This document shows positions 24,461-33,064 of a stretch of DNA of 55,363 bases, one piece after another. A model generated the notes under the pieces. That model saw only the letters and a list, made by a program, of their open reading frames with translations. It was not told the DNA's origin and searched no databases. This DNA comes from an uncultured delta proteobacterium (GTDB lineage Bacteria > Desulfobacterota > WTBG01 > CAIYCZ01 > CAIRTM01), in NCBI GenBank assembly GCA_903881505.1, contig CAIRTM010000067.1, positions 1-55,363 of the forward strand, in the 5' to 3' direction. Every line of letters begins with the position of its first letter. Within the stretch, counting starts at the first letter, position 1. A program made the translations under genes and the position numbers.

Positions 24461-25759
24461 ATGGCATTAGAAAAGATTGAATATGATGCAGGGCATTGCC
24501 AGCGCTGTTCTACCTGCAAATGGTCGCACCTGTGGGAAATCAAGAGCCACCGTTTCTGCCGCAGCTGCCCTTCACTGGTCTATGGAAAATATGATTCATA
24601 CGCCGCTCAGGGCAAGAACGACATCGCGACCGGACTTCTCAAGGGTGAGCTGAACTGGGAAGATCACCATGAGAAGCTGCTTGAGGTCATCTACCGATGC
24701 CCGGTGTGCGCGGCCTGCGATATCAACTGCAAGCGCATCATGGACCTGAACATCATCGGTGTGCTCGACGCCCTGCGCGAAGAGGCCTGCGAAAAGGGCT
24801 ACGGCCCGCTGCCCGCGCACAAGGAATTCCTCAACAGCATCCTGAACTACGACAACGTCTGGAAGCAGCCCCGCACGCGCCGCGCCAACTGGGCCAAGAA
24901 AATGGGCGTGAAAGACCTGTCCAAGGCCGGTGAGAAGGCCGATGTTCTTTATTATGTCGGCTGCACCTATGCCTACAAGCCCGGCATGGAGACCGTGCCC
25001 CAGGCAACCGCGACCATTATGAAAAAGGCCGGCGTTGATTTCGGCATTCTGGGAGCCAAGGAAGTCTGCTGCGGCGGTATCGCCGACAATATCGGCGACC
25101 AGAAGACCTTCAAGGAGATCGCCGACAAGAACCTGGCGATATTCAAGGAAGTCGGCGCCAAGACGATCGTGACCAACTGCCCCGGCTGTTTCATGACGTT
25201 CTCGGAAAAATACGCCCGCATCCAGAAGATCGACACCGCCAAGCTGCCCTACAAGGTCATGCACACCACCCAGTTCATCGAGCAGCTGATCAAGGAAGGC
25301 AAGATCAAGTTCACCAAACCCGTCAACAAGCAGGTCACCTGGCATGATCCCTGCCACCTGGGTCGTCGCGGCGAGCCCTACAAGCACTGGGAAGGCAAGC
25401 GTGTCGCCTTCGGCCTTACCGAGCCGCCGCGCGAACTCAACCGCGGCGCGTTCGGCTGCTATGATGCGCCCCGCAACATCCTGAAGGCCATCCCCGGCAT
25501 CAAGCTGGTCGAGATGGAGCGCATCCGTGAATACGCCTGGTGCTGCGGCAGCGGCGGCGGCGCAAAGTCAGCCTATCCTGATTTCGCCCTGTCAACCGCC
25601 AAGGAGCGCATCGAAGAGGCGGCCGCCACCGGAGCAGGCACGATCGTGACCGCATGCCCGTGGTGCGAAGCCAACCTGAACGACGGCATCGACGCTTCCG
25701 AGGCCAAAATGAAGGTTGAAGACATCCTCGATGTTGTCATTGAGGCCATGGGCGAGTAA
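24461..25759 (+). CDS. Iron-sulfur (CCG-domain) protein, HdrD/BamD/GlpC-like
   Basis: This 432-residue protein has an N-terminal Cys cluster region (C13, C16, C19, C33, C36, then C-P-V-C-A-A-C-D-I-N-C) for Fe-S centres. Two CCG domains follow. The first ends in V-C-C-G-G, and the second runs from H-D-P-C-H-L-G to Y-A-W-C-C-G-S-G-G-G. CCG domains bind the special 4Fe-4S centres of heterodisulfide reductase and related electron-transfer proteins such as GlpC, LldE and BamD. Codon use is much more biased to C- and G-ending codons than in neighbours, which suggests high expression. It stands alone between marR and a terminator, so its electron partner is not visible. GGAG precedes the start. Confidence 0.88.
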   Translation: MALEKIEYDAGHCQRCSTCKWSHLWEIKSHRFCRSCPSLVYGKYDSYAAQGKNDIATGLLKGELNWEDHHEKLLEVIYRCPVCAACDINCKRIMDLNIIGVLDALREEACEKGYGPLPAHKEFLNSILNYDNVWKQPRTRRANWAKKMGVKDLSKAGEKADVLYYVGCTYAYKPGMETVPQATATIMKKAGVDFGILGAKEVCCGGIADNIGDQKTFKEIADKNLAIFKEVGAKTIVTNCPGCFMTFSEKYARIQKIDTAKLPYKVMHTTQFIEQLIKEGKIKFTKPVNKQVTWHDPCHLGRRGEPYKHWEGKRVAFGLTEPPRELNRGAFGCYDAPRNILKAIPGIKLVEMERIREYAWCCGSGGGAKSAYPDFALSTAKERIEEAAATGAGTIVTACPWCEANLNDGIDASEAKMKVEDILDVVIEAMGE

Positions 25760-25788
25760 TAGCCCCCACTAACCGAGTATGTTTCCGT

Positions 25789-25820
25789 AGCCGGGCTGGC
25801 AGCAGCCCGGCTGTTTTTTT
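25789..25820 (+). terminator. Rho-independent terminator after the HdrD-like gene
   Basis: A perfect 10-bp stem (AGCCGGGCTG / CAGCCCGGCT) with a 4-base loop is followed by a run of seven T. Confidence 0.92.
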
Positions 25821-25915
25821 GACGGAAGGTGCGCCTGGCCGCATGAGCCCGGCATCCGGTGTTGACACTGCGGCGTGGCACGGCCTTCCCCGGATTGACA
25901 GCACAGTTTCAGGGC

Positions 25916-26365
25916 TCAGGTGTGCGGGCGGAAAGGCTCTTCAGCCCCCGGGCACAATTCAAGCAGAAAAGCATCGCGCGAGGCCGATACGCGCGTGCGC
26001 ACGGGTGTAAAGACGACAGCGCCGAACGGGCAGCCCGTGACGCACGTGCCGCAGAAACTGCAGCGCGAGATATCGTAGACAAAGGTTGCCGGAAACTTGC
26101 GGCCTGCCCCGGCAGGTTTTTCGCCCTGAACGCTGAGGCACGTGGACGGACAGGACCGCGCGCACAGGCCGCAGGCCGTGCACAGCAGCTGCCCCTGCCC
26201 GTCGCGGGCAAGCTTCAGGCTGCCGCGGAAGTGCGGGCTGAGCACGGCTGCCCGGCGCGGGTACTGTTCAGTCACCACGGGTGAGAACAGGGCCTGCAGG
26301 GTCACGAGCATGCCGTCAAGCAGGCTGACCGCGCCGCGGTACAGGTCGAGGAAATAGGCTTTCAT
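25916..26365 (-). CDS. nuoI: NADH-quinone oxidoreductase subunit I (2x 4Fe-4S)
   Basis: This 149-residue ferredoxin-like subunit carries the N6a/N6b clusters. Its two motifs are C-T-A-C-G-L-C-A-R-S-C-P and C-S-F-C-G-T-C-V-T-G-C-P. It passes electrons between the peripheral arm and subunit B. ATG 26365 overlaps the nuoH stop as ATGA, the same junction type as B/C and C/D. It is the last gene of this cluster; subunits J to N do not follow. Confidence 0.93.
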   Translation of the reverse strand: MKAYFLDLYRGAVSLLDGMLVTLQALFSPVVTEQYPRRAAVLSPHFRGSLKLARDGQGQLLCTACGLCARSCPSTCLSVQGEKPAGAGRKFPATFVYDISRCSFCGTCVTGCPFGAVVFTPVRTRVSASRDAFLLELCPGAEEPFRPHT

Positions 26366-27342
26366 ATACACACCACCAGCGCGGTTATGAGCAGGTTGAC
26401 CAGCGCGAACGGTATCAGGTATTTCCAGGCGAATTTCATCAGCTGGTCGTAGCGCACGCGCGGAAAGGTCCAGCGCACCCACACCATGACGAACATCAGG
26501 CCGTAGGCTTTCATGAAAAACCAGATCGCGCTGCTGTAGGCGGGCCAGGGCAGCGCCGGCCCGTGCCAGCCGCCCAAAAACAGCACGGTCGCAAGGCAGC
26601 AGATCGTGAACATGTGGGTGTATTCGGCGATCATGAACAAGCTGAACCCGATGCCGCTGTATTCGGTCAGGTAGCCGGCCGTGAGCTCGCTTTCAGCCTC
26701 GGGCAGGTCAAAGGGCGCGCGGTTGCATTCCGACAAACCCGCGACCAGGTAGATCAGGAACCCGAACGGCTGCAGCGCGACAAACCACAGGGCCGCCTGC
26801 GAGAGCACGATCTCAGCCAGGCTGAAGCTGCCGGCCTTCAGGGCCACGGCCAGGGCCACCAGCAGGATGGGTATCTCGTAGGCGATGTTCTGCGCAACCG
26901 AGCGCATGGCGCCGATCATGGCGTACTTGTTGTTGGCGCTCCAGCCGGCCAGAAAGACCCCGATCGTGCCGAAGGCCTCGATCGCCAGCACGAAAATCAG
27001 GCCGGCCGGCATGTCAACGACCTGCAGGGCAGGGCTGAACGGGATGGCGATCAGGGGCAGAAGTACGGGCGAGAGCGATATGACCGGCGCGAGCCTGAAG
27101 ACCAGGCCTTCGGCCTGCTGCGGCACCACCATGCGCTTTGCCAGCAGCTTGATGCCGTCGACCGGCATCTGCAGGATGCCGTGCCAGCCCACCTCCATGG
27201 GACCCAGCCTGCGCTGGAAACGGCCGGCCAGCTTGCGCTCGAGATATCCCATCACGGTCGCGTTGGCGAACACGAAGGCGGCCACCAGCACGACCGAGCA
27301 GACTATTCGCAGCACATCGATGTCCATGGCGCTGTTGTCCAT
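26362..27342 (-). CDS. nuoH: NADH-quinone oxidoreductase subunit H
   Basis: This 326-residue membrane protein has about eight hydrophobic segments. It has the family blocks G-Y-L-E-R-K-L-A-G-R-F-Q-R-R-L-G-P, S-E-C-N-R-A-P-F-D-L-P-E-A-E-S-E-L and R-W-T-F-P-R-V-R-Y-D-Q-L-M-K-F-A-W-K. NuoH forms the quinone-binding site with B and D. It starts 6 bases after the nuoD stop and shares ATGA with nuoI. Confidence 0.96.
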   Translation of the reverse strand: MDNSAMDIDVLRIVCSVVLVAAFVFANATVMGYLERKLAGRFQRRLGPMEVGWHGILQMPVDGIKLLAKRMVVPQQAEGLVFRLAPVISLSPVLLPLIAIPFSPALQVVDMPAGLIFVLAIEAFGTIGVFLAGWSANNKYAMIGAMRSVAQNIAYEIPILLVALAVALKAGSFSLAEIVLSQAALWFVALQPFGFLIYLVAGLSECNRAPFDLPEAESELTAGYLTEYSGIGFSLFMIAEYTHMFTICCLATVLFLGGWHGPALPWPAYSSAIWFFMKAYGLMFVMVWVRWTFPRVRYDQLMKFAWKYLIPFALVNLLITALVVCI

Positions 27343-27348
27343 AGGGGC

Positions 27349-28464
27349 CTACCGGTCTATTTCAGGAATGACCAAATCAAGGCTGCCGAGGGTTGCGATC
27401 AGGTCCGCGAGCAGCATGCCCCGGCACAGTTCGGGCAGCAGGCTCAGGTTGCCCATGCAGGCCGAGCGTATCTTCAGGCGGTAGGGGATCTCGCTGCCGT
27501 CCGAGACCGCCCAGTAGGTCACGTGCCCGCGCGCGCCTTCAACCGACGAGCTGTACTCACCCGGCGGCGGCGCGATTTTGCGCGGCACAGCGGCGCGTAC
27601 GGGTCCGCCGGGCAGCCGGTCAAGGGCCTGTTCGATGATGGCGAGGCTCTGGCGAATTTCCGCCATGCGCACGCGGTAGCGGTCCAGGCAGTCGCCGCTG
27701 GCGCCCAGCGGAACGTCGAAGGTGTAGCGGCCGTAGCCGCCGTAGGGCGCGACCGTGCGTATATCGCAGGCAACGCCGCTTGCGCGCAGCACCGGCCCTG
27801 TTGCGCCGTAGGCCCGGGCGAGCTCCGGCGTGATCACCCCGATCCCGCGCGTGCGCATGACGAAAATGACATTATTGGTGACCAGCCGCTCATAGATGCT
27901 GAAGCGCGAGCGCATGCGGCGTATGAAGGCCCTGATCTTCAGGACGGTCTCTTCGTCGATGTCGCCGGTCACGCCGCCCGCGCACATGTAGGGGTGGGTC
28001 AGGCGGCTGCCGGTCATGTGCTCAAGGATGTCAACGGCCTGTTCGCGGTCGTCGAAGCAGTACAAAATAGGCGTAAAGGCGCCGAGGTCGAGCAGGAAGG
28101 CCCCGACCCACAGCAGGTGGCTCGCGATGCGGTTCAGCTCCGAGGATACGATGCGCAGGGAGAGCGCCCGCTCGGGCACCTCGATCTGCAGGGCTTCTTC
28201 CAGCAGCAGGGCGTAGCAGTGCCCGTGCGGCAGGCCGCAGGCGTAATCGATGCGGGGCGTATTGGCGAAAAATGCCTGCCACGGCCGGCGCTCGGCCGTC
28301 TTTTCATGCATGCGGTGGCCGTAGCCCAGCACCGTTTCGATGCCCAGCACGTATTCGCCGTACATTTCCAGTTCAAGGTGCAGCACGCCGTGCGTGCTGG
28401 GATGCTGCGGCCCCAGGTTCAGGTGCATGCGGTAATGGGGGGACTCGGCCGCGGATATGGTCAT
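27349..28464 (-). CDS. nuoD: NADH-quinone oxidoreductase subunit D
   Basis: This 371-residue subunit of the peripheral arm helps form the quinone pocket. The opening N-L-G-P-Q-H-P-S-T-H-G-V-L-H-L and the E-G-A-R-G and R-S-A-C-M-G-N-L motifs are present. There is no nickel-binding cysteine pair, so it is a complex I subunit and not a hydrogenase. It is a little shorter than usual. ATG 28464 overlaps the nuoC stop as ATGA. Confidence 0.96.
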   Translation of the reverse strand: MTISAAESPHYRMHLNLGPQHPSTHGVLHLELEMYGEYVLGIETVLGYGHRMHEKTAERRPWQAFFANTPRIDYACGLPHGHCYALLLEEALQIEVPERALSLRIVSSELNRIASHLLWVGAFLLDLGAFTPILYCFDDREQAVDILEHMTGSRLTHPYMCAGGVTGDIDEETVLKIRAFIRRMRSRFSIYERLVTNNVIFVMRTRGIGVITPELARAYGATGPVLRASGVACDIRTVAPYGGYGRYTFDVPLGASGDCLDRYRVRMAEIRQSLAIIEQALDRLPGGPVRAAVPRKIAPPPGEYSSSVEGARGHVTYWAVSDGSEIPYRLKIRSACMGNLSLLPELCRGMLLADLIATLGSLDLVIPEIDR

Positions 28465-28952
28465 GGCGCTTCCCCGCCGGTTTCCGGCCGGGCGGTGAGA
28501 CCCAGCTGTTCCGGCGTTTTCAGGCTCCCGGCGTCCTTGCGCAGCGGGTGCAGGCCGCGGTCCTCTTCGGGCAGCAGCAGCGGCCTCGGGTCGGGGTGGT
28601 TGTCGAAGAGGAGCCCGAACAGGTCGATCGCCTCGCGCTCATGCCACTGCAGGCCCGGGAAAAGCGGGGCCAGGCTGCGGGCGCGGCCGTCCGGGCCGGC
28701 CGGGCTCGAGATCATCACCCGGCAGTCGCGCTCGGCGGCGGCAAACCGGTAGTGGAGCACGAAGCCGGATGCAGTATGCACGGCGGTCATGAATACCGGG
28801 TAGAGGCCTGCTTCGCGCACAGCGAGCGCGCAGGCCTCAAGGCTGTCCATTTCGGCGCGGGCCCGCAGATGAAGCCCTCGCCCGCGGGCCTCAAGGACCG
28901 TGACATGCGCTCCGGCATCGCGCAGCCGGCCGGCCAGCAGTTCGTCGTTCAT
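28461..28952 (-). CDS. nuoC: NADH-quinone oxidoreductase subunit C
   Basis: This 163-residue subunit has the 30-kDa family signature [19 protein letters not shown] (about 105-123) and L-L-P-E-E-D just after. ATG 28952 is chosen because it overlaps the nuoB stop as ATGA. The N-terminal half is less conserved, as is usual. It is separate from nuoD, not fused. Confidence 0.92.
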   Translation of the reverse strand: MNDELLAGRLRDAGAHVTVLEARGRGLHLRARAEMDSLEACALAVREAGLYPVFMTAVHTASGFVLHYRFAAAERDCRVMISSPAGPDGRARSLAPLFPGLQWHEREAIDLFGLLFDNHPDPRPLLLPEEDRGLHPLRKDAGSLKTPEQLGLTARPETGGEAP

Positions 28953-29536
28953 CTCTCTTCCCGGTCCTCCGGCTGCGGATGGCGGTTCTGGGGGAAGGGG
29001 TGCCTGCGGCCGGCGATTTTTTTCTGCAGCGTGAAGATCGCCTCCAGCAGGCCTTCGGGCCGCGGCGGGCATCCGGCGACATAGACATCGACCGGGATCA
29101 GGCGGTCAACCCCCTCGATCACGGCATAATTGCCCTCACCGGCGAACGGGCCGCCCGAGACCGCGCAGTTGCCCAGGGCGATCACCCATTTGGGATCGGC
29201 CATCTGCTCATAGAGCCGCCGCACGACAGGCGCCATTTTTTTATTGACGGTGCCGGCCACGATCATCAGGTCGGCCTGGCGCGGGGAGGGGCGGAACACT
29301 TCGGCGCCGTAGCGGGCCATGTCAAAGCGCGCCATGCCCGCGCTCATCATTTCAATGGCGCAGCACGACAGGCCGAATGTCAGGGGCCACAGGGAATTGG
29401 CCCGGCACGCATCCAGGATGTTCTCCGCCAGGCGCAGGGGCCGCAGGAGTGATGCCGCGCCGGCGTGCTCAGGCGCGCCCGCTATGGCGCATCCTGCCGC
29501 GGGGGGGCCGTCATGGCGAATTCCGGGGCTGTCCAT
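28949..29536 (-). CDS. nuoB: NADH-quinone oxidoreductase subunit B
   Basis: This 195-residue subunit binds cluster N2. The paired cysteines are in [11 protein letters not shown]. The others are in [10 protein letters not shown] and [10 protein letters not shown]. The C-terminus is extended with a charged Pro/Arg tail. ATG 29536 is preceded by AAAGGA and overlaps nuoA by 55 bases, which is longer than the other junctions in the operon; no later start fits. Confidence 0.95.
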   Translation of the reverse strand: MDSPGIRHDGPPAAGCAIAGAPEHAGAASLLRPLRLAENILDACRANSLWPLTFGLSCCAIEMMSAGMARFDMARYGAEVFRPSPRQADLMIVAGTVNKKMAPVVRRLYEQMADPKWVIALGNCAVSGGPFAGEGNYAVIEGVDRLIPVDVYVAGCPPRPEGLLEAIFTLQKKIAGRRHPFPQNRHPQPEDREER

Positions 29537-29904
29537 TCAAACGATCCTTTCTTCCAGGCATAGACCAGGGCCAGGGACAGAATTGCCAGAAAGAGCCCGA
29601 GCAGCATCAGCACCGGCGCGCCCGCTCCGGCGTCAAACGCCGCCACGGCCGGGAACAGATAGAGCACATCGACCTCGAAAGCCAGGAAAATAAGGGCGTA
29701 GAGATAATAGGCGATGCCGTAGCGGGAATCCCAGGCAAAGTCCCGGGGCTGTATGCCGCATTCATAGGGCTGCACGCTGACCGTGCCGGGGCGGCGCCAC
29801 GGCGCGATCAGGCGCGCGATGATCAGCGGCGCGCCGGCGACCGCGATACCGGCTGCCAGCATGACGAATATGTAGGTATATACCAGGCGGTCGCCGGGTG
29901 CCAT
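29482..29904 (-). CDS. nuoA: NADH-quinone oxidoreductase subunit A
   Basis: This 140-residue protein has three membrane segments, the K/R-P-Y-E-C-G-like loop (Q-P-Y-E-C-G-I-Q-P) and the acidic [15 protein letters not shown] motif of the family. It is the first gene of the nuoABCDHI operon. ATG 29904 has AGGAG 8 bases upstream, and a near-consensus promoter lies at 29946-29975. Confidence 0.94.
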   Translation of the reverse strand: MAPGDRLVYTYIFVMLAAGIAVAGAPLIIARLIAPWRRPGTVSVQPYECGIQPRDFAWDSRYGIAYYLYALIFLAFEVDVLYLFPAVAAFDAGAGAPVLMLLGLFLAILSLALVYAWKKGSFEWTAPEFAMTAPPRQDAP

Positions 29905-29945
29905 CGGCAGGGCTCCTGTTCGTGCGCTGATACGCTTGCGCCCCC

Positions 29946-29975
29946 ACTATACGATTGCGGCGCGAGAAGTGTCAA
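29946..29975 (-). promoter_or_regulatory. Promoter of the nuoABCDHI operon
   Basis: On the minus strand TTGACA (29975-29970) is followed after 18 bases by TATAGT (29951-29946), five of six at the -10 box. The leader to nuoA is about 35 bases. Confidence 0.75.
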
Positions 29976-30164
29976 TTAAAAGATGCCGTGAGCACAGGAT
30001 GTAACGCGCGCGAACACCTCAAACGCCTTTTTTCAGCAGCCCCCGGACGGCTGCGTTGTTGCAATCGCTCATGTGCCCGGTTCCTGAAAATCGCTGATTT
30101 CGATACCGGTCCCGATAGCGATTTCGGCACACTCCAAACGGAGCGCTTTGACGGACGGTTCCGG

Positions 30165-31400
30165 TTATTGCAGTATCTTCATAAAAGATTTTGCCTTGTC
30201 GAACGTTTCCCTGAGCTCGGCCTTTTCCTTCGAATCGTACACAATGCCGCCGCCGACCGGCAGGTACAGCTTGTTGCCTTTTTTAATAATCGTTCGAATG
30301 GCGATGCTGAAGTCGCAGCGCATGCCGGGCATGATCGAGCCGATAACGCCGGTGTATACCGAGCGCACGACCGGCTCCAGTTCATCGATGATCTCCATGG
30401 CGCGCTTCTTGGGGCAGCCGCTGATGGACCCTCCGGGCAGCATGCTCACGAGCGCTTCGAGCGCCGAACAGCCCTCAGCGAGCTTGCCGGTGATGCGTCC
30501 GAATGTGTGCCACACGGCCGGGCAGGCGCTTACCAGGCGCTGTCCGCGGACGCGCACCGAGCCCGTGCGGCATACTTTGCCGAGGTCATTGCGCAGCAGG
30601 TCGATGATCATGTTCAGCTCGGCGGTCTCCTTGGCGTTGTCCAGCAGTTCGCGACGGTAGCGTTCGTCCGAGGCCCGGGTTCGGCCCCTGGGCCTCGTGC
30701 CCTTGATGGGGCTGGTTTCGATCCGGCGCCCGTCTATCGCCGCGAAACGCTCGGGCGACAGGCTCGCGATCTCAAAGCCGTCCGACTCGAAGTAGGAGGG
30801 GAAGTCAACCGGGTTATGGCGCAGGGCCCGCAGGAACAGTTCCCGGGCGGGCATGTCGGTTGCACCCTCGAGGCGGTGGCTGAGGTTGATCTGGTAGATA
30901 TCGCCTTCATATAAATAGTCCCGGATGGCACGGTAGGCGCGCGCGTACTGCGCGGGGCTGATGACCGGGCGGAAGTTGATGCTGCGGTATGCGCGCGGCA
31001 CGGGCAGGGGCCGTGCCAGAATGCGCCTGACCGTTTCCGGAAAAGACGGGTCGCTGAAGTGCAGGCGCACCGTATCGGCTGAGGTGAACGTGAGATAGTT
31101 GCCGTACGCATGCAGGCACACATCGGGCAGGCGCAGGTCATCGAAGGCCCGGCGCTTCAGGCCGTGCAGGGGATAGGCCGCGTCATAGGAGATATAGCCC
31201 GCAACGGGCCGCTGCAGGCGCGCGCTGCGCTCCACAAATGCGCTCAGGGCCTTGCGGCCGAGGCGTGCGGAGCTGAAGGTTTCGGCCGGCCCGAAGCCCA
31301 GCAGCCCGGGCCGCGCGCCCGCGAGCAGGCACGCGTTCTGTTCGCCGTCCAGGCGCCTGAACAGGTCGAAAACGTTGAGCTTCAGGGTTTTAGACAGCAT
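30165..31400 (-). CDS. pabB: Aminodeoxychorismate synthase component I
   Basis: This 411-residue chorismate-using enzyme makes 4-amino-4-deoxychorismate for p-aminobenzoate and folate. The motif P-I-K-G-T-R-P-R-G has the lysine that marks PabB rather than anthranilate synthase TrpE (alanine there). The C-terminal blocks L-P-G-G-S-I-S-G-C-P-K and G-G-G-I-V are typical. The gene overlaps the end of pabA by 11 bases. It is the last gene of the folK-folE-pabA-pabB operon. Confidence 0.93.
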   Translation of the reverse strand: MLSKTLKLNVFDLFRRLDGEQNACLLAGARPGLLGFGPAETFSSARLGRKALSAFVERSARLQRPVAGYISYDAAYPLHGLKRRAFDDLRLPDVCLHAYGNYLTFTSADTVRLHFSDPSFPETVRRILARPLPVPRAYRSINFRPVISPAQYARAYRAIRDYLYEGDIYQINLSHRLEGATDMPARELFLRALRHNPVDFPSYFESDGFEIASLSPERFAAIDGRRIETSPIKGTRPRGRTRASDERYRRELLDNAKETAELNMIIDLLRNDLGKVCRTGSVRVRGQRLVSACPAVWHTFGRITGKLAEGCSALEALVSMLPGGSISGCPKKRAMEIIDELEPVVRSVYTGVIGSIMPGMRCDFSIAIRTIIKKGNKLYLPVGGGIVYDSKEKAELRETFDKAKSFMKILQ

Positions 31401-31950
31401 GCAGGAAATTTCTCATGATGCGGGCGCCCTCAGGCGTCATAAACGATTCCGGGTGGAACTGGATGCCGTAGACCGGCAGCCCGGCGTGCCGGATGGCCAT
31501 GATCTCGCCGTCATCGGCAGTTGCGCTCGTTTCAAAGCCGTCAGGCGCCCGGTCAAGGGCCAGCGAGTGGTAGCGTGCGGCCGTGAAAGGATTGGGAACG
31601 CCAAGAAACAGGCCGGTTCCGTTATGGCGGATCTCAGACGTCTTGCCGTGCATGACGCGCCGGGCATGCACCACGCGCGCGCCGAAGGCCTCTCCGATGC
31701 ATTCATGGCCGAGGCACACGCCCAGCATGGGCACGTTTTTATGCAGCTGTTTGATCACCTCCATGCATACGCCGCTGTCGCAGGGCCTGCCCGGGCCGGC
31801 CGACAGCACGATCCCGCCGGGGCGCATGCGCCGGATGCCCGCGACGGTAACAGCGTCGTGCGCGACGACCCTGACATCCGTCCCGAGGCCGCACAGCTGC
31901 TGATACAGGTTGTAGGTGAAGGAATCGTAGTTGTCGATCAGCAGGATCAT
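31390..31950 (-). CDS. pabA: Aminodeoxychorismate/anthranilate synthase glutamine amidotransferase
   Basis: This 186-residue class I amidotransferase gives ammonia from glutamine to PabB. The start I-D-N-Y-D-S-F-T-Y-N-L is classical. The nucleophile cysteine is C79 in G-V-C-L-G-H-E, with Glu where Gln is usual. The His/Glu pair is in F-H-P-E-S. It overlaps folE by ATGA and pabB by 11 bases. Besides folate it may also serve tryptophan synthesis, as no other trpG is visible here. Confidence 0.92.
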   Translation of the reverse strand: MILLIDNYDSFTYNLYQQLCGLGTDVRVVAHDAVTVAGIRRMRPGGIVLSAGPGRPCDSGVCMEVIKQLHKNVPMLGVCLGHECIGEAFGARVVHARRVMHGKTSEIRHNGTGLFLGVPNPFTAARYHSLALDRAPDGFETSATADDGEIMAIRHAGLPVYGIQFHPESFMTPEGARIMRNFLHAV

Positions 31951-32498
31951 CGGATCAGGCGCAGGAACTCGTTGCGGGTCTTGTCCTGGTTGCGGAAAAA
32001 GCCCGTGAACGAGGACGTAGTCATGACCGTGTTCTGTTTTTCAACGCCCCGCGCCATCATGCACAGGTGGCGCGCCTCGATCACCACCCCGACCCCGCGC
32101 GGCTTGAGCAGCTCGGTCAGGGTGCTACCGATCTGCATGGTAAGGCGCTCCTGGTTCTGCAGGCGGCGGGCGAACATATCCACGATGCGCGGCAGCTTCG
32201 ATATGCCCAGTATGGTTGTATCGGGAATGTAGCCGATATGGGCCTTGCCGAAAAACGGCATCATGTGGTGCTCGCAGGTCGAGAAGAAATCGATGTCCTT
32301 GCAGATGATCATCTCGTCGTAGTTTTCGCTGGCGAATTCGCGCACGAAGTCCTTCGGGTCCTGCGTATATCCCCTGAACAGGTCCTCGAACGCGCGGGCC
32401 ACCCGCTCGGGCGTGTGCGCCAGGCCCTCGCGGCCCAGGTCCTCGCCCAGTTCCCTGAGGATTTCATGCACCAGCTGTTCTATCCGTTTCGTGTCCAT
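31947..32498 (-). CDS. folE: GTP cyclohydrolase I (FolE1)
   Basis: This 183-residue enzyme converts GTP to dihydroneopterin triphosphate, the first pterin step. Key sites are the zinc ligands in C-E-H-H (F-S-T-C-E-H-H-M-M-P-F) and the later C-M-M-A-R-G-V block. The H-I-G-Y-I-P and L-G-I-S-K-L-P-R-I-V-D motifs are normal. It overlaps folK by 19 bases and pabA by 4. Confidence 0.96.
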   Translation of the reverse strand: MDTKRIEQLVHEILRELGEDLGREGLAHTPERVARAFEDLFRGYTQDPKDFVREFASENYDEMIICKDIDFFSTCEHHMMPFFGKAHIGYIPDTTILGISKLPRIVDMFARRLQNQERLTMQIGSTLTELLKPRGVGVVIEARHLCMMARGVEKQNTVMTTSSFTGFFRNQDKTRNEFLRLIR

Positions 32499-32980
32499 GC
32501 CCGTACCGTTTTGTCTGTTTTCAGTTCCTGTAAGAGTTGTTCCACGGACGCGCCCAGCACCGGGTGTGTCCAGTCCGGGGCGATTTGCGCCAGGGGTTTC
32601 AGCACGAATGCCCGCCGGTGCATCTCCGGGTGCGGCACCGTCAGGTTTGCTGTGCGCAGTATTGTAGAGGAATACAGCAAAATGTCCAAGTCAATTATGC
32701 GCGGGCCCTTGTCGCCTCGTCTGCGGCGCCCCATGCCGTCCTCGATTTCCTGCAGGGCTGCCAGGAGTTCAAAGGGGTCAAGGACGGTCGTTCCCCGCAG
32801 GGCCATGTTCAAAAACCAGTCCTGCTCAACGCTGCCCACGGGCTCGGTCTCGAATATGTCGGAGAGCGTCTTGCGGCAGACCGCGGGCTTGAGGCGTTCG
32901 AGCGCTTCGCGCAGGTGCGCCTCGCGGTCGCCCATGTTGCTGCCGAGTCCGATACAGACGGGGATCGTCTTTTTCTCCAT
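32480..32980 (-). CDS. folK: 2-amino-4-hydroxy-6-hydroxymethyldihydropteridine diphosphokinase
   Basis: This 166-residue HPPK adds diphosphate to hydroxymethyl-dihydropterin. The G-L-G-S-N-M-G-D start, the R-W/R-G-D-K-G-P-R-I-I-D-L-D-I-L-L-Y block with the two metal-binding aspartates, and V-P-H-P-E-M-H-R-R-A-F-V-L-K-P-L are all present. GGAG lies 10 bases upstream of ATG 32980. It is the first gene of the folate operon; folP and folB are not in this window. Confidence 0.95.
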   Translation of the reverse strand: MEKKTIPVCIGLGSNMGDREAHLREALERLKPAVCRKTLSDIFETEPVGSVEQDWFLNMALRGTTVLDPFELLAALQEIEDGMGRRRRGDKGPRIIDLDILLYSSTILRTANLTVPHPEMHRRAFVLKPLAQIAPDWTHPVLGASVEQLLQELKTDKTVRAWTRNG

Positions 32981-33064
32981 GCGAAGTTTTCTCCGTTCAG
33001 AGTATCAGCGCCGCTGCACCATGCGCTGAACATGTTCCCGTTCAGCCTGCCGCGCAATGCCGGG

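Noticed and set aside
26563-28752. Very long + strand frame (about 730 codons) opposite nuoH and nuoD
   Set aside because: A GC-rich antisense artefact; both nuo genes are certain and the frame is full of Arg, Gln and His with no domain.
30001-30130. Possible repeat similar to 22035-22110 (both with GATCGCTATCG-like runs)
   Set aside because: The similarity is short and scattered; I could not align it as one element.
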